Part shown: positions 47,340 through 56,180 of the stretch, piece by piece
Layout of the letters: each line of letters begins with the position of its first letter
Position numbering within the stretch: the first letter of the stretch is position 1
Origin: Mucilaginibacter sabulilitoris
GTDB taxonomy: Bacteria; Bacteroidota; Bacteroidia; Sphingobacteriales; Sphingobacteriaceae
DNA: 64,000 nt
Direction of reading: 5' to 3'
Assembly (NCBI RefSeq): GCF_034262375.1
Contig: NZ_CP139558.1
Coordinates: 6,014,001 to 6,078,000 of the forward strand
Notes under the pieces: generated by a model
The model's input: the letters and a program-made list of their open reading frames with translations, nothing else
What the model was told of the DNA's origin: nothing
The model's database searches: none
Made by a program: the position numbers and the translations under genes

Positions 47340-48956
47340 TTAGTACTTGCCTGCCTGCAATTTACTATCTTTTAAAGCATATTGCCTGTTCACTTTATCA
47401 AGAACCACGTAAATGGAGTCCTTGCGCTCATTAATACCCTTTAAAACAATATGATTGCCATCGGTAGTGCTGTAGCTCAGTATCATGCGGTTGCGTTTAC
47501 GTTTATCTTTCAGTTCTTCGGGGATACCTTTTTCGCGGCGGGTTGAAAGGGCTATCGGGTCAATAGCGGTGTATTCGTCCTGGATGTTGGCGCGCGCCTC
47601 TTTTGGTATCCAGTCTTTTTTATCGCCTTTGCCCTTTTTGTTTTTGGCTGACTCTTCACCGCTTTTGCCTTTACCCCGGTTTCTGCGGGCTGATGCGGCG
47701 TATTTGTCCTGCAGATAAAGCACATGGTTCACCGTATCGGCCTGGTAGTAAAATACGCGTTGGCCGCCGCCCACGCCGGTTAACTCAAAGGTGCGGTTGA
47801 TATCACGCATGGGTGAACCGCCACCATTCGATAAATCGAGCGGTACGGGCCGGTTTACCTTAAATGTCAGGGTAGTCCAGTTTTCAAATGTCACCTCGCT
47901 CCATCTAACAGAATCAAGCGGCGAATAAGGTATTTCCTGGTTATTGATCTTAAAGGTGGTTACATTATAATTCCCCCTCAGTTCCTTTACCCCTTTTGCA
48001 GCAGGTTGTTTGTATGGATCATACCTGAAGTTGATATACTGTATATAAAACAACACCACCAGGAATATCCAGATGGTGGCCACCTTTAAAACTATCCGGG
48101 TGTACTTTAACCATTTTTGCAAGATGACCGGATAAAAGTTGTTTGATACCGTATAGCGTTCCAGTATGAGCAGGTTATATAGTTTTGGCACATCATAAAT
48201 CATTAAAAATGCCGCGAACAGTACAAAATAGGAAGCATAAACGTGTACACCACCATCGTAAGAAAAGTTTACGTAAGTAATATCGCCCAGTGCGCCAAAT
48301 AACAGGATTGCACCCAGTAAGGTGGTTTTTCTGAAAAACAGCAATGCACCGGCAAGCACCTCCACAACACCTGCAAATACCTGGTACCAGGGTACAATGC
48401 CTATAGACAGCCAGTAGATTTTCTGAGCCGTCAAATCGCCAAAATTAGTATTTAATAAGCCCAGTGATGGATACGGCAACTGCACCGGTAACAGCTTGGT
48501 AAACCCGAAACCAATAATACCGATACCTGCACGATAGCGCACAATTACTCTTAACCAGTAGTAAAGCGTTTGGTAATTTTTAGTTTTACCACGATCAATG
48601 GCTGTCCATATTAAGCCTCCTATTATGCCTATAGCCAATACGGCTAACCAATCTGCATAGCCCATTAAATTATAGGCCGGGTTTTGAAAACGTACCAGCG
48701 ATGGCTGAAAACGGGCAATATCGTACAAGTCGCGGTAATGCAGGTGAAACCAGTTGATACCAAACAGGTTCTTATACCACTCGCCTGTCATAGGGATGCT
48801 CATCCCTACAAAAAACACGAATGCGATGCGGAACAAAACCTTTTGATAGGGTTTCCATATTTTCACCGGCTGCTCATTTGCAACCGGTGCAGCAGCCTGA
48901 TCCCGGCCGGACGCCTGCTGTAATTTTATAACTTCAGAATGAGTTTCTGCTGACAT
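47340..48956 (-). CDS. DoxX-family membrane protein with charged insert
   Basis: About 538 residues from the ATG at 48956 (MSAETHSEVIKLQQ), chosen because the in-frame extension to 49043 would overlap the upstream gene. Four or more membrane helices (VLFRIAFVFFVGMSIPMTGEWYKNLFGINWFHLHY, YADWLAVLAIGIIGGLIWTAI, YWLRVIVRYRAGIGIIGFGFTKLLPVQLPYPSL, VFAGVVEVLAGALLFFRKTTLLGAILLFG) are followed by a soluble domain. The VRYRAGIGIIGFGFTKL and VEVLAGALLFFRKT segments are DoxX-like. A Lys/Arg/Gly/Glu-rich stretch of about 60 residues interrupts the soluble domain and is absent from the paralogue at 48982. DoxX relatives include the large subunit of thiosulfate:quinone oxidoreductase; an electron-transfer role with the SoxCD-like pair is inferred. 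Confidence 0.8.
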   Translation of the reverse strand: MSAETHSEVIKLQQASGRDQAAAPVANEQPVKIWKPYQKVLFRIAFVFFVGMSIPMTGEWYKNLFGINWFHLHYRDLYDIARFQPSLVRFQNPAYNLMGYADWLAVLAIGIIGGLIWTAIDRGKTKNYQTLYYWLRVIVRYRAGIGIIGFGFTKLLPVQLPYPSLGLLNTNFGDLTAQKIYWLSIGIVPWYQVFAGVVEVLAGALLFFRKTTLLGAILLFGALGDITYVNFSYDGGVHVYASYFVLFAAFLMIYDVPKLYNLLILERYTVSNNFYPVILQKWLKYTRIVLKVATIWIFLVVLFYIQYINFRYDPYKQPAAKGVKELRGNYNVTTFKINNQEIPYSPLDSVRWSEVTFENWTTLTFKVNRPVPLDLSNGGGSPMRDINRTFELTGVGGGQRVFYYQADTVNHVLYLQDKYAASARRNRGKGKSGEESAKNKKGKGDKKDWIPKEARANIQDEYTAIDPIALSTRREKGIPEELKDKRKRNRMILSYSTTDGNHIVLKGINERKDSIYVVLDKVNRQYALKDSKLQAGKY

Positions 48957-48981
48957 GATAAATTCTTTTAAATAGTGATTA

Positions 48982-50340
48982 TCAGAGTTTAATGGCTTTG
49001 TTTCGGCCTCCGGCTGCTTCCTGTAACAGGTATTTCTTATCAATTTTGTTTAACACCGCGTAAACTGTGTCGCGGCCTTCAACCCCGGTTAAAACCAGCT
49101 TTGAATCGTCCGGACGGGTGTAATGCAGTACCAGTTTATCATCAGGATAATTATGATTTTTGTTTTGAAGGATAAGCTGTTGCTTAGCTTCATCTATTTG
49201 ATAACTATAATACCGGCGACCGACGGACCCTGCTTCCTCATAGCTTCTGTCAGCATCACGATCATTGATTTCCTCGGTAACGGCCGAATCAATTTTAAGA
49301 GGCTTATTGGTGCCTATGCTCAGGGTGGCCCATTTTTCAAAGACCACGTTCTTCCAGCGGTTAGTATCAGTTACCGAGTATGGCAGTGTGGTGCTGTTTA
49401 CTTTAAACTCAGCCACATCATACAACCCGCTGGCGTTTTTTAAACCCACTGTTTGCGGAAACTGGTAAATCTCATGATGATAAGCCGACCAGGTTTTATA
49501 GCCATATAAAAACACAAAAAAGAAGATGAACAGCGTTTTTAAGATCAACCTGTTCCGCTGCCATTTTTGCGAAAGCACTATTTTAAAACCGTTAGGCTCA
49601 ACAGGTCTTTCCAATCCAATGAGTACAAACAACCTGATGGCGTCAAATGCCAGCAAAAACAGACCAAGCACAATCAGATAAAGACTATAGGGTGCTTCGC
49701 CGCCTTCATAAGCCAGGTTCGACATGAATACGTTACCGGTAAATATCACTACCATCAGCGCGCCGATGGTTGACGTTTTACGGAAAAGCAACAGTGAACC
49801 GGCCAGTATCTCCACCAGCCCCAGGAACGCCTCGTAATTAGGAACTATACCAAGGCTCAGCGAAAACAACTTCCATCGGCTGAACTCCCCATAATGCGTG
49901 TTAAGGTTACTTAACGATGGATATGGCGATTGCAACGGAAAAAACTTAATGAAGCCATAAGCTATAATGCCAATGGCCAGGCGGTAACGTACGATAACCC
50001 GTATCCAGTAATAAAGCTTATTGTAATTTGTGTCTTTATACCTGAAACTCCAGATAACAGTCCCGATTAGGGCTATGGCCAGTATCACCAGCCAGTCGGC
50101 ATAGGTGTTTAGCCCCCATCTTGTTGACGAATTATTGGCCAGGATCTGCGGCGTGTAACGGCTGATGTAAAATATATCGCTAAACCGCAGGTGCAACCAG
50201 TTTATAGAGAACAGGTTGCGGTAATACTTCCAATCAAGCGGTACCGCCTGGATAAAGAAATAAATGGCGAAGATGCGAAAAGCCCACTTTTCGTATCCTT
50301 TCCATTCATCATTTGGTAATGATCCTTTTAATGCACTCAT
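48982..50340 (-). CDS. DoxX-family membrane protein, paralogue
   Basis: About 452 residues from the ATG at 50340 (MSALKGSLPNDEW). The in-frame extension to 50427 would read through the tRNA-Cys gene, so it is rejected. It shows the same order of helices as its neighbour: KWAFRIFAIYFFIQAVPLDWKYYRNLFSINWLHLRF, YADWLVILAIALIGTVIWSF, YYWIRVIVRYRLAIGIIAYGFIKFFPLQSPYPSL, LGLVEILAGSLLLFRKTSTIGALMVV, then a soluble C-terminal domain (GLYDVAEFKVNSTTLPYS, VEGRDTVYAVLNKIDKKYLLQ). The two genes are tandem paralogues separated by 25 bases. Family role as for its neighbour; both could form one oligomeric membrane complex. Confidence 0.82.
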   Translation of the reverse strand: MSALKGSLPNDEWKGYEKWAFRIFAIYFFIQAVPLDWKYYRNLFSINWLHLRFSDIFYISRYTPQILANNSSTRWGLNTYADWLVILAIALIGTVIWSFRYKDTNYNKLYYWIRVIVRYRLAIGIIAYGFIKFFPLQSPYPSLSNLNTHYGEFSRWKLFSLSLGIVPNYEAFLGLVEILAGSLLLFRKTSTIGALMVVIFTGNVFMSNLAYEGGEAPYSLYLIVLGLFLLAFDAIRLFVLIGLERPVEPNGFKIVLSQKWQRNRLILKTLFIFFFVFLYGYKTWSAYHHEIYQFPQTVGLKNASGLYDVAEFKVNSTTLPYSVTDTNRWKNVVFEKWATLSIGTNKPLKIDSAVTEEINDRDADRSYEEAGSVGRRYYSYQIDEAKQQLILQNKNHNYPDDKLVLHYTRPDDSKLVLTGVEGRDTVYAVLNKIDKKYLLQEAAGGRNKAIKL

Positions 50341-50370
50341 TGCTATATTTTGTTTATGTGTTGGTTTATG

Positions 50371-50441
50371 ACGCCGGGGGCAGGTTCGAACTGCCGTAAA
50401 GGGTTTTGCAGACCCGCACTTAGCCACTCAGTCACCCGGCT
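50371..50441 (-). tRNA. tRNA-Cys (anticodon GCA)
   Basis: A 71-base cloverleaf on the minus strand. Acceptor AGCCGGG/CCCGGCG gives six pairs and an A1-G72 mismatch; U8 and G9 follow. The D arm is ACT/AGT around GAGTGGCTA, with G18-G19. The anticodon loop CTGCAAA gives GCA. The T arm is GGCAG-TTCGAAC-CTGCC. The discriminator is U73, as expected for cysteine tRNA, and CCA is not encoded. It starts 12 bases after the cyanophycinase-like stop and ends 30 bases before the DoxX start, so it is embedded between genes of one strand. Confidence 0.92.
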
Positions 50442-50453
50442 TTTTAAGTCCTT

Positions 50454-51341
50454 TTAATTGCTTGCTGTTTTGGTTGATGCCGGTTTAGGGAGTATCGCTT
50501 TTCTGTTCAGCAGGTCGAACTTCTCACCTTTTTTGAGGTAGTAGAACGGCCCGTTATTGCCCGAATCGCTCGACGGATTTTTAACCGATCCTGCAAAGTT
50601 GTTGGCATCATAAATACCTACATAAGATGCTCCTATCACCTCAAAAGTATTTTGATGAACCACAATGGCGGTGCTTTCGTCAATACCGATACCCAACAGG
50701 TCGGGACGGGTTTTGATAAAGCTCAGCAGATCAAACTGGCGGTTACGTTTCAGGATATGCTGATCAATAGCTACGTTATGTATAAAATCGAGTCCCTGTG
50801 TATGGTCGCCTACCAGCACAGTATTGCCTTTGGTGTCTCCGCGGAACAGGTATGAACCCTGAATGGTAGCCCCGGCAGAAGTACCGCCAATTACGCCGCC
50901 ACGGTTAAGCAGCGCATTAAACTCTTTTTGTGTAAGCGTGCCCAGGTAAGCGTCGGCAATTTTCCATTGGCGGCCCCCTTCAAACCAAACACCGGTAGCC
51001 TTGCGGATAGGTTCCACAAACTTTTCAGTATTGGCCACTTTAGGGTCGCGGGTGTGCAGGGTGGTTACATTCTTAACGCCAAGCTCCTGCAACTTTTTAA
51101 CGGTCTTGTCGTTTTTTACGACGGTAGAATCGTCGCCTGCTGTAGGTACATAAATAATATTGGCGTTGGCGCCACCGGCCAGTTCAACAAAGCGGGCCCA
51201 TATCTCCGGACCAACATTACCGCCGCCAACAATAACCAGCGAGCCTTTATCGGGTCCTACGGGGTTTGTCGCGTTTTGAGCAAATACATTAGCGGCGCTG
51301 AAAACAAACACGGCTAAAAACAAATTGATGATCTTTTTCAT
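50454..51341 (-). CDS. Cyanophycinase-like secreted peptidase (S51 family)
   Basis: A 295-residue protein with a signal peptide (INLFLAVFVFSAANVFAQN). Family S51 features are VIVGGGNVGPEIWARFVELAGG, IIYVPTAGDDS, GVWFEGGRQWKIADAYLG and the nucleophile elbow GGVIGGTSAGATIQGSYL with the catalytic serine, followed by GLDFIHNVAIDQHI and GIGIDESTAIVV. Cyanophycinase cleaves beta-aspartyl-arginine dipeptides from cyanophycin, and related S51 enzymes cut other Asp- or isoAsp-linked peptides. It lies 18 bases after the SusD gene in the same transcript. A secreted peptidase with a SusCD pair suggests peptide or polyamide uptake; the substrate is not known. Confidence 0.88.
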   Translation of the reverse strand: MKKIINLFLAVFVFSAANVFAQNATNPVGPDKGSLVIVGGGNVGPEIWARFVELAGGANANIIYVPTAGDDSTVVKNDKTVKKLQELGVKNVTTLHTRDPKVANTEKFVEPIRKATGVWFEGGRQWKIADAYLGTLTQKEFNALLNRGGVIGGTSAGATIQGSYLFRGDTKGNTVLVGDHTQGLDFIHNVAIDQHILKRNRQFDLLSFIKTRPDLLGIGIDESTAIVVHQNTFEVIGASYVGIYDANNFAGSVKNPSSDSGNNGPFYYLKKGEKFDLLNRKAILPKPASTKTASN

Positions 51342-51359
51342 GTGATTTTGATTTAATGA

Positions 51360-52700
51360 TTAATATCCTGGGTTAGGTGTCAGATCAGGGTCGGCCAGTA
51401 ACTCGCTTGCCGGTATCGGGAATAAGTATTTAGTTGCATCGGTAATACCCAGCACTGCCGCTACTCGGTTGGTGCGTACCAGGTTAAACCAACGGTCGGT
51501 TTCAAAAGGAAACTCCACCTGCCTTTCGGCTTCGATGGCCAGCAGGATATCGCCTTGCGTGGCGGCTTTTGACGCCGCTACACCGGAACGGTCACGTACC
51601 GCGTTCAAATCTTCGAGGGCCCCGCTCAGGTTGTTTTGCTCGGCACGGGCCTCAGAACGGATGAGGTAAAGCTCGGCCACCCGTATAATATAGGCCGGAT
51701 CGACACCCAGCGGTGTGCGATAATATAATTTACCATACCATAAGTTGCCCGGAGGCGCTGTTTGCGCAATTAACGAACTGCGGCCACCGCCAACGTTAGG
51801 GTCGTTTAACAACGATACCAGGGTGCTTGACGGCGCCCACTCCCTCCGGCCGCCCAAAGCCGGTGGTAAAAACCAGGTACTATGGTTGTTTTTAAACGAG
51901 GTGCTGTAAGCAATTTCAAATACCGACTCAGAAGTGGCTATGTTACCGGTAAAAAATGCGCTGTAAGGTTTCAGCAGGTTATAATTAGCATTATCGCTGA
52001 TGATCTTGGTTGCATATTGTTCTGCCAGCGCCCATTGCTTGTTGTACAGGTAAAACCTTGCTTTTAGCGCCCAAATTGTTTTTTGAGTAAAACGGTTGCG
52101 ATTGGTTGTAGCAGGCAACAAACCTTCGGCTGCTTCAAGATCTTTTAAAACCTGGGCATAGGTATCGGCCAGGGTGCTGCGTTTAATACCGGCATGGTCC
52201 GACGGGTTATGTGTTGGTGTTAGAATAAGCTGTACACCACCCCATCCCCGTGCAAGATCAAAGTACGACAACGCCCTTGTCGCATAAGCCTCGCCCAGAT
52301 ATTGATTTTTGGTAGCTGCTGTGAACAGTGGGTCGGTAACTTTTGGAACGGCCTCCAAAATATAATTGGCAGATAAAATAGTTTTATAAATGCCACCCCA
52401 CGCCGAGCTGATATATCCGTTATAAGCAGTTGTTTTATGGGCTGATATTTCCTGTGGGGCCGCTTGCGAACCCGTCCATACCACATCACTCCCATACAGG
52501 TAAGAGATGGCAGGAAAATTCGATCCGTAATAATTATTTGAGCCCAGGGTGTTGTACAAGCCGTTAACTGCGGTACCGGCGCTGCCTGCATCAGTTATGG
52601 CCAGTGATTCATCAACCTGCTGCTGCGGCTGAACATCAAGAAACTTTTTGCACGAGGAAAATATCACAAAAAGCGGGAGTATATATAGTAGTCTTTTCAT
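51360..52700 (-). CDS. SusD/RagB-family surface-binding lipoprotein
   Basis: A 446-residue lipoprotein, shorter than the other two SusD proteins here. The lipobox is IFSSCKK, followed by FLDVQPQQQVDESLAITDAGSAGTAVNGLYNTLG. Family motifs are QYLGEAYATRALSYFDLARGWGGVQLILTPT, RSTLADTYAQVLKDLEAAEGLLP, AELYLIRSEARAEQNNLSGALEDLNAVRDRSGV, IEAERQVEFPFETDRWFNLVRTN and the ending YLFPIPASELLADPDLTPNPGY. It partners the SusC encoded 14 bases upstream. Confidence 0.94.
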   Translation of the reverse strand: MKRLLYILPLFVIFSSCKKFLDVQPQQQVDESLAITDAGSAGTAVNGLYNTLGSNNYYGSNFPAISYLYGSDVVWTGSQAAPQEISAHKTTAYNGYISSAWGGIYKTILSANYILEAVPKVTDPLFTAATKNQYLGEAYATRALSYFDLARGWGGVQLILTPTHNPSDHAGIKRSTLADTYAQVLKDLEAAEGLLPATTNRNRFTQKTIWALKARFYLYNKQWALAEQYATKIISDNANYNLLKPYSAFFTGNIATSESVFEIAYSTSFKNNHSTWFLPPALGGRREWAPSSTLVSLLNDPNVGGGRSSLIAQTAPPGNLWYGKLYYRTPLGVDPAYIIRVAELYLIRSEARAEQNNLSGALEDLNAVRDRSGVAASKAATQGDILLAIEAERQVEFPFETDRWFNLVRTNRVAAVLGITDATKYLFPIPASELLADPDLTPNPGY

Positions 52701-52714
52701 TGTATTTGATATAA

Positions 52715-55700
52715 TTAAAAGGTGATGTTGGCGCCAACCTGCAGGGTGCGCGGTATTGGTGGTGTACCCAGGTCATATCCCTGCACATTGGGGTCGGCTG
52801 TTACGTTAATCTCCGGATCCGGGCCTTTGTACCTGGTGAGTAACCAAAGGTTTGAGCCGCTGAAATAGATGCGTACTGATGCCGCCTTTATTTTTTCGGC
52901 AATAGCTCTTGGTAGCGTATAGCCCAGGTTTACATTGCTCAGCCTTAAAAATGAACCATCCTCAATAAAGCGGCTAACCGGGCTTAGCGTATAGTTGGTG
53001 CCCAAAGCTGTTAAGCGGGGCACATCGGTAATGTCGCCTGGTTTTTGCCAACGTTTTAACTGATAGGTATCCATGGCACGGCGATCATCGCGGGTACCGC
53101 CGCCTTCTAAAAAGTAAGCGTTGTTATTGTAAACCTTATTGCCGGTCTGGAAGTTGAAGAATACACTCAGGTCAAAACCCTTGTACGCGAAAGTGTTGTT
53201 AAACCCACCGAAAAACTTGGGTAATCCGTTACCGTCAATAACCTTATCATTGGCAGTCACCGTTGGACCAGTTGTGCCATCTGCGTGTTGATAAATGGGA
53301 TTCCCCGTTTGCGGATCAACATATAGCTGCTTGTACACATAAAAGGAGTTCATAGAGTACCCCTGCTGCATTCTGATAGTAGCGTAAGATGCATCTATAG
53401 GTATAGGCAGCTTCTCGATCTTGTTTTTGTTGTGCGATATGTTAAAACTGGTTTGCCAGGTAAAATCTTTGGTTTTGATGTTGGTGCTGTTTATAGCAAC
53501 CTCAAAACCTTTGTTGCTCATTTCGCCGGCGTTTTTAATGATAGAGGTAAAGCCGGAGCTCAGGGCAAGCGGCAGGTTGAGTAGTAAACCGGTGGTGTAT
53601 TTATTATACAGGTTTAACTCTAAGCTTAAGCGGTTATTAAAAAATCCTGCATCCAACCCAACGTTGATTTGACGGGTTGATTCCCATTTCAGGTCGGGGT
53701 TAGCCAGCTGGTAAGGCACTGTACCGGGGTTTTCAAGATAGTTGGCTCCTGCTGTCCATAATCCCCTTGAGGCACTATTGGGGATGCCGTTCTGGTTACC
53801 CGTTAAGCCAATGCTGCCGCGAATTTTCAGGTTGCTTAAAAACGATACATTTTTCAGGAAATCTTCTTCCTTAGCCTGCCAGGCCACGCCGGCTGATGGG
53901 AAATATCCCCAGCGATGGTCTTTACCAAATTTAGATGAAGCATCTGCACGGAAATTTCCTTCTATAAAATATTTACCGGCGTAATTGTAGGTCACCCTCG
54001 AAAAAAATGACGACAGGTTATACTTATCTTCTGAAGATGAAGATGTTGTAGCAGAAGCCGAAGCAATTTGCTGATAAGCGTCATTAGGGAAATTAGTACC
54101 CTGCGCCAGGGTTTGTGAACTTACGGTTCCCTGTAAAGAGTTACCTACCAGGGCGCTGAAAAAATGTTTATTGCTAAACGTTTTGTTATAAGTTAAGGTT
54201 TGTTCATTTGTCCAGATTGAGTTGGTGCTGATACTTGATGTACCCAGGTTATGGTTCGCCGCGCCCAGGTTGGTTAAACTGTTCCAGTATTGGTATTCGT
54301 TATAGGTATTGTAATCAACGCTCCAACTGGTACGAAACTTCAGATCGGGCGTGATGTTGGCATCGGCATAAATATTGCTAATGAGGCGGTTACTTTTGGA
54401 GTGCATATTGGTATTGTTGATCAGCACATCCAGGTTATCAAAACCGGCCCACTTAGCCGGACTGCCATCTGCATTTACTTTAGGCAGATAAGTTGGCGTG
54501 TGTAAGGCCGATTGCAAAATACCACCCTGCGGCCCATCGCCTACGCGGGCATTGGTACGGTATGTCTGCGAAATAAGGGTGCTTGTACCAATGCTGAATA
54601 CATCGCTTATTTTTTGATCGAGGTTAAACTTGAAACTTCCGCGCTGAAAGTCGTTTGTTTTCAGATCGGCCTGCTGGCTGTTAAAACCTCCACCTACATA
54701 ATAGCGTGTTTTATCGTTACCACCAGAAACCGAAGCATCATAGTTCTGGATAAAGCCAGTACGGAATACATCATGCAAACGATCGTAAGTTGGCTGATCC
54801 TGCGGTAAACCACGCGGAGCCGGTGAAGCCGATGGATTATCGGTAAGCGCCCTGAAAGGTTCATATTTATAGGTATTAGCGGCCGCTGTGTTACCCGTGG
54901 CTATAGCTTCGGCCTCGGTGTTGCGGTAGAGTTCGTTAACCAACTCGGCGTGTTCGGGACCGGTAACCAAATCCCATAATTTTGGAGCTTTGGCAAAACC
55001 GAAGTAGGTATTAAAGCTTACTTTGGGCGCTGTGTTATATTTACCGCGTTTGGTAGTGATCAGCACCACACCGTTGGCGGCACGCGCACCATAAATGGCG
55101 GTAGCATCGGCGTCCTTTAATATACTGATGCTTTCAATATCAGCCGGGTTAATGTCTGACAACGGGTTGTTGGCCTGCCCCTGTGTAGTAACTTTTTGCA
55201 GCGACTGGCTGTTGATGAATACCCCATCAACCACATACAAAGGATCATTACCGGCATTGATTGATGTACTGCCGCGGATACGAAAGAACAAACCATCGCC
55301 GGGTATGCCTGTACCGGCCGATACCTGTACGCCGGCCGCTTTACCCTGCAGCTGCTGGTCAAAACTGGCTACGGGTTTATTCCTTATTTCATCGGCACTT
55401 ACAGTTGATACCGAACCGGTTAACGACTTACGGCTTTGCGTACCATAACCTACCACAACCACGTCATTTAAAGCACGTACAGATTGTTTTAAAAGTATGG
55501 TAACCGGGCTGCCGTTAGCGGTAACCTCTTGTTTGTCATACCCTATATAAGTAATAACCAGTGTGTAAGGGAATATCTGGCCGGTTACAAATGAAAATTT
55601 ACCGTCCTTATCGGTTGCTACTGAGTGCGTTGTACCTGAGATTAGTACGGCTGCTCCAGGTAAAGGCTCCTGCGTAACGGCATCTAATACAATACCTTTA

Positions 55701-55822
55701 AGATGTGAATTGATAGTTGGTGGCTGCTCTTTTTGCGCCCACGATATAATGGGGATGGAGAAAAGTAAGAGGAGCGTTAGTAGCTTTTTATAAAATGATT
55801 TAGCATGGATATATATTTCCAT
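52715..55822 (-). CDS. SusC/RagA-type TonB-dependent transporter, no STN domain
   Basis: A 1035-residue transporter. After the signal (LLTLLLLFSIPIISWAQ) come the carboxypeptidase-regulatory-like domain (LKGIVLDAVTQEPLPGAAVLISG), the linker RALNDVVVVGYGTQSRKSLTGSV, the plug (LYVVDGVFINSQSL, SISILKDADATAIYGARAANGVVLITTKRG) and a barrel ending in VGANITF. No ECF-sigma/FecR pair is adjacent and there is no STN domain. It is the first gene of the long minus-strand run leading through SusD and the cyanophycinase-like gene towards the tRNA and sulfur genes. Confidence 0.95.
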   Translation of the reverse strand: MEIYIHAKSFYKKLLTLLLLFSIPIISWAQKEQPPTINSHLKGIVLDAVTQEPLPGAAVLISGTTHSVATDKDGKFSFVTGQIFPYTLVITYIGYDKQEVTANGSPVTILLKQSVRALNDVVVVGYGTQSRKSLTGSVSTVSADEIRNKPVASFDQQLQGKAAGVQVSAGTGIPGDGLFFRIRGSTSINAGNDPLYVVDGVFINSQSLQKVTTQGQANNPLSDINPADIESISILKDADATAIYGARAANGVVLITTKRGKYNTAPKVSFNTYFGFAKAPKLWDLVTGPEHAELVNELYRNTEAEAIATGNTAAANTYKYEPFRALTDNPSASPAPRGLPQDQPTYDRLHDVFRTGFIQNYDASVSGGNDKTRYYVGGGFNSQQADLKTNDFQRGSFKFNLDQKISDVFSIGTSTLISQTYRTNARVGDGPQGGILQSALHTPTYLPKVNADGSPAKWAGFDNLDVLINNTNMHSKSNRLISNIYADANITPDLKFRTSWSVDYNTYNEYQYWNSLTNLGAANHNLGTSSISTNSIWTNEQTLTYNKTFSNKHFFSALVGNSLQGTVSSQTLAQGTNFPNDAYQQIASASATTSSSSEDKYNLSSFFSRVTYNYAGKYFIEGNFRADASSKFGKDHRWGYFPSAGVAWQAKEEDFLKNVSFLSNLKIRGSIGLTGNQNGIPNSASRGLWTAGANYLENPGTVPYQLANPDLKWESTRQINVGLDAGFFNNRLSLELNLYNKYTTGLLLNLPLALSSGFTSIIKNAGEMSNKGFEVAINSTNIKTKDFTWQTSFNISHNKNKIEKLPIPIDASYATIRMQQGYSMNSFYVYKQLYVDPQTGNPIYQHADGTTGPTVTANDKVIDGNGLPKFFGGFNNTFAYKGFDLSVFFNFQTGNKVYNNNAYFLEGGGTRDDRRAMDTYQLKRWQKPGDITDVPRLTALGTNYTLSPVSRFIEDGSFLRLSNVNLGYTLPRAIAEKIKAASVRIYFSGSNLWLLTRYKGPDPEINVTADPNVQGYDLGTPPIPRTLQVGANITF

Positions 55823-55918
55823 ATATTTAACAGGTTTTATTTAATAATTTATTGTTAGTAAAACTCGAAGGAAGGTCAGTGAGTGATTGGCGTTACGTAG
55901 CTGATCTTTCCGGAATCT

Positions 55919-55943
55919 GACCGGCGAGGCTTCCTTGCCGGTC
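55919..55943 (+). terminator. Hairpin followed by T-run on the plus strand
   Basis: GACCGGCGAGG and CCTTGCCGGTC pair through 11 positions (one wobble) around a three-base loop, followed by TTGTTTT. As a plus-strand terminator it has no obvious gene to serve, because both flanking genes are on the minus strand. It may instead be a structure in the SusC leader. Confidence 0.4.
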
Positions 55944-56180
55944 TTGTTTTATGATGTATTTTTTATGCGCGCATCAGAAGTTCTTTAATAAACTTATACT
56001 CCCTAAAGCCTGGGCTTTATAAAGCAATTACACAAAAAGAAAATGTTAAAAAAGTAATTTTACAGGCAACAACAGCACATTATAAATGCCGTTGGGTAAC
56101 TTAAGATTGTTGCATTGGCGGTATACGCCGATAACCTGTTTGAAGAAGCTTTCATTACTTCGTTTCTTGTTTTGACGCAA

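Noticed and set aside
48957..49043. N-terminal extension of the second DoxX-family gene
   Set aside because: It overlaps the 3' end of the upstream DoxX gene; ATG at 48956 gives a normal 25-base spacing.
50341..50427. N-terminal extension of the DoxX-family gene beyond 50340
   Set aside because: The extension reads through the tRNA-Cys gene, and its residues do not resemble the paralogue; ATG at 50340 is the natural start.
55919..55943. Terminator for the TonB-dependent receptor transcript
   Set aside because: The T-run is on the plus strand, whereas the receptor gene is on the minus strand; it is listed only as a hairpin.
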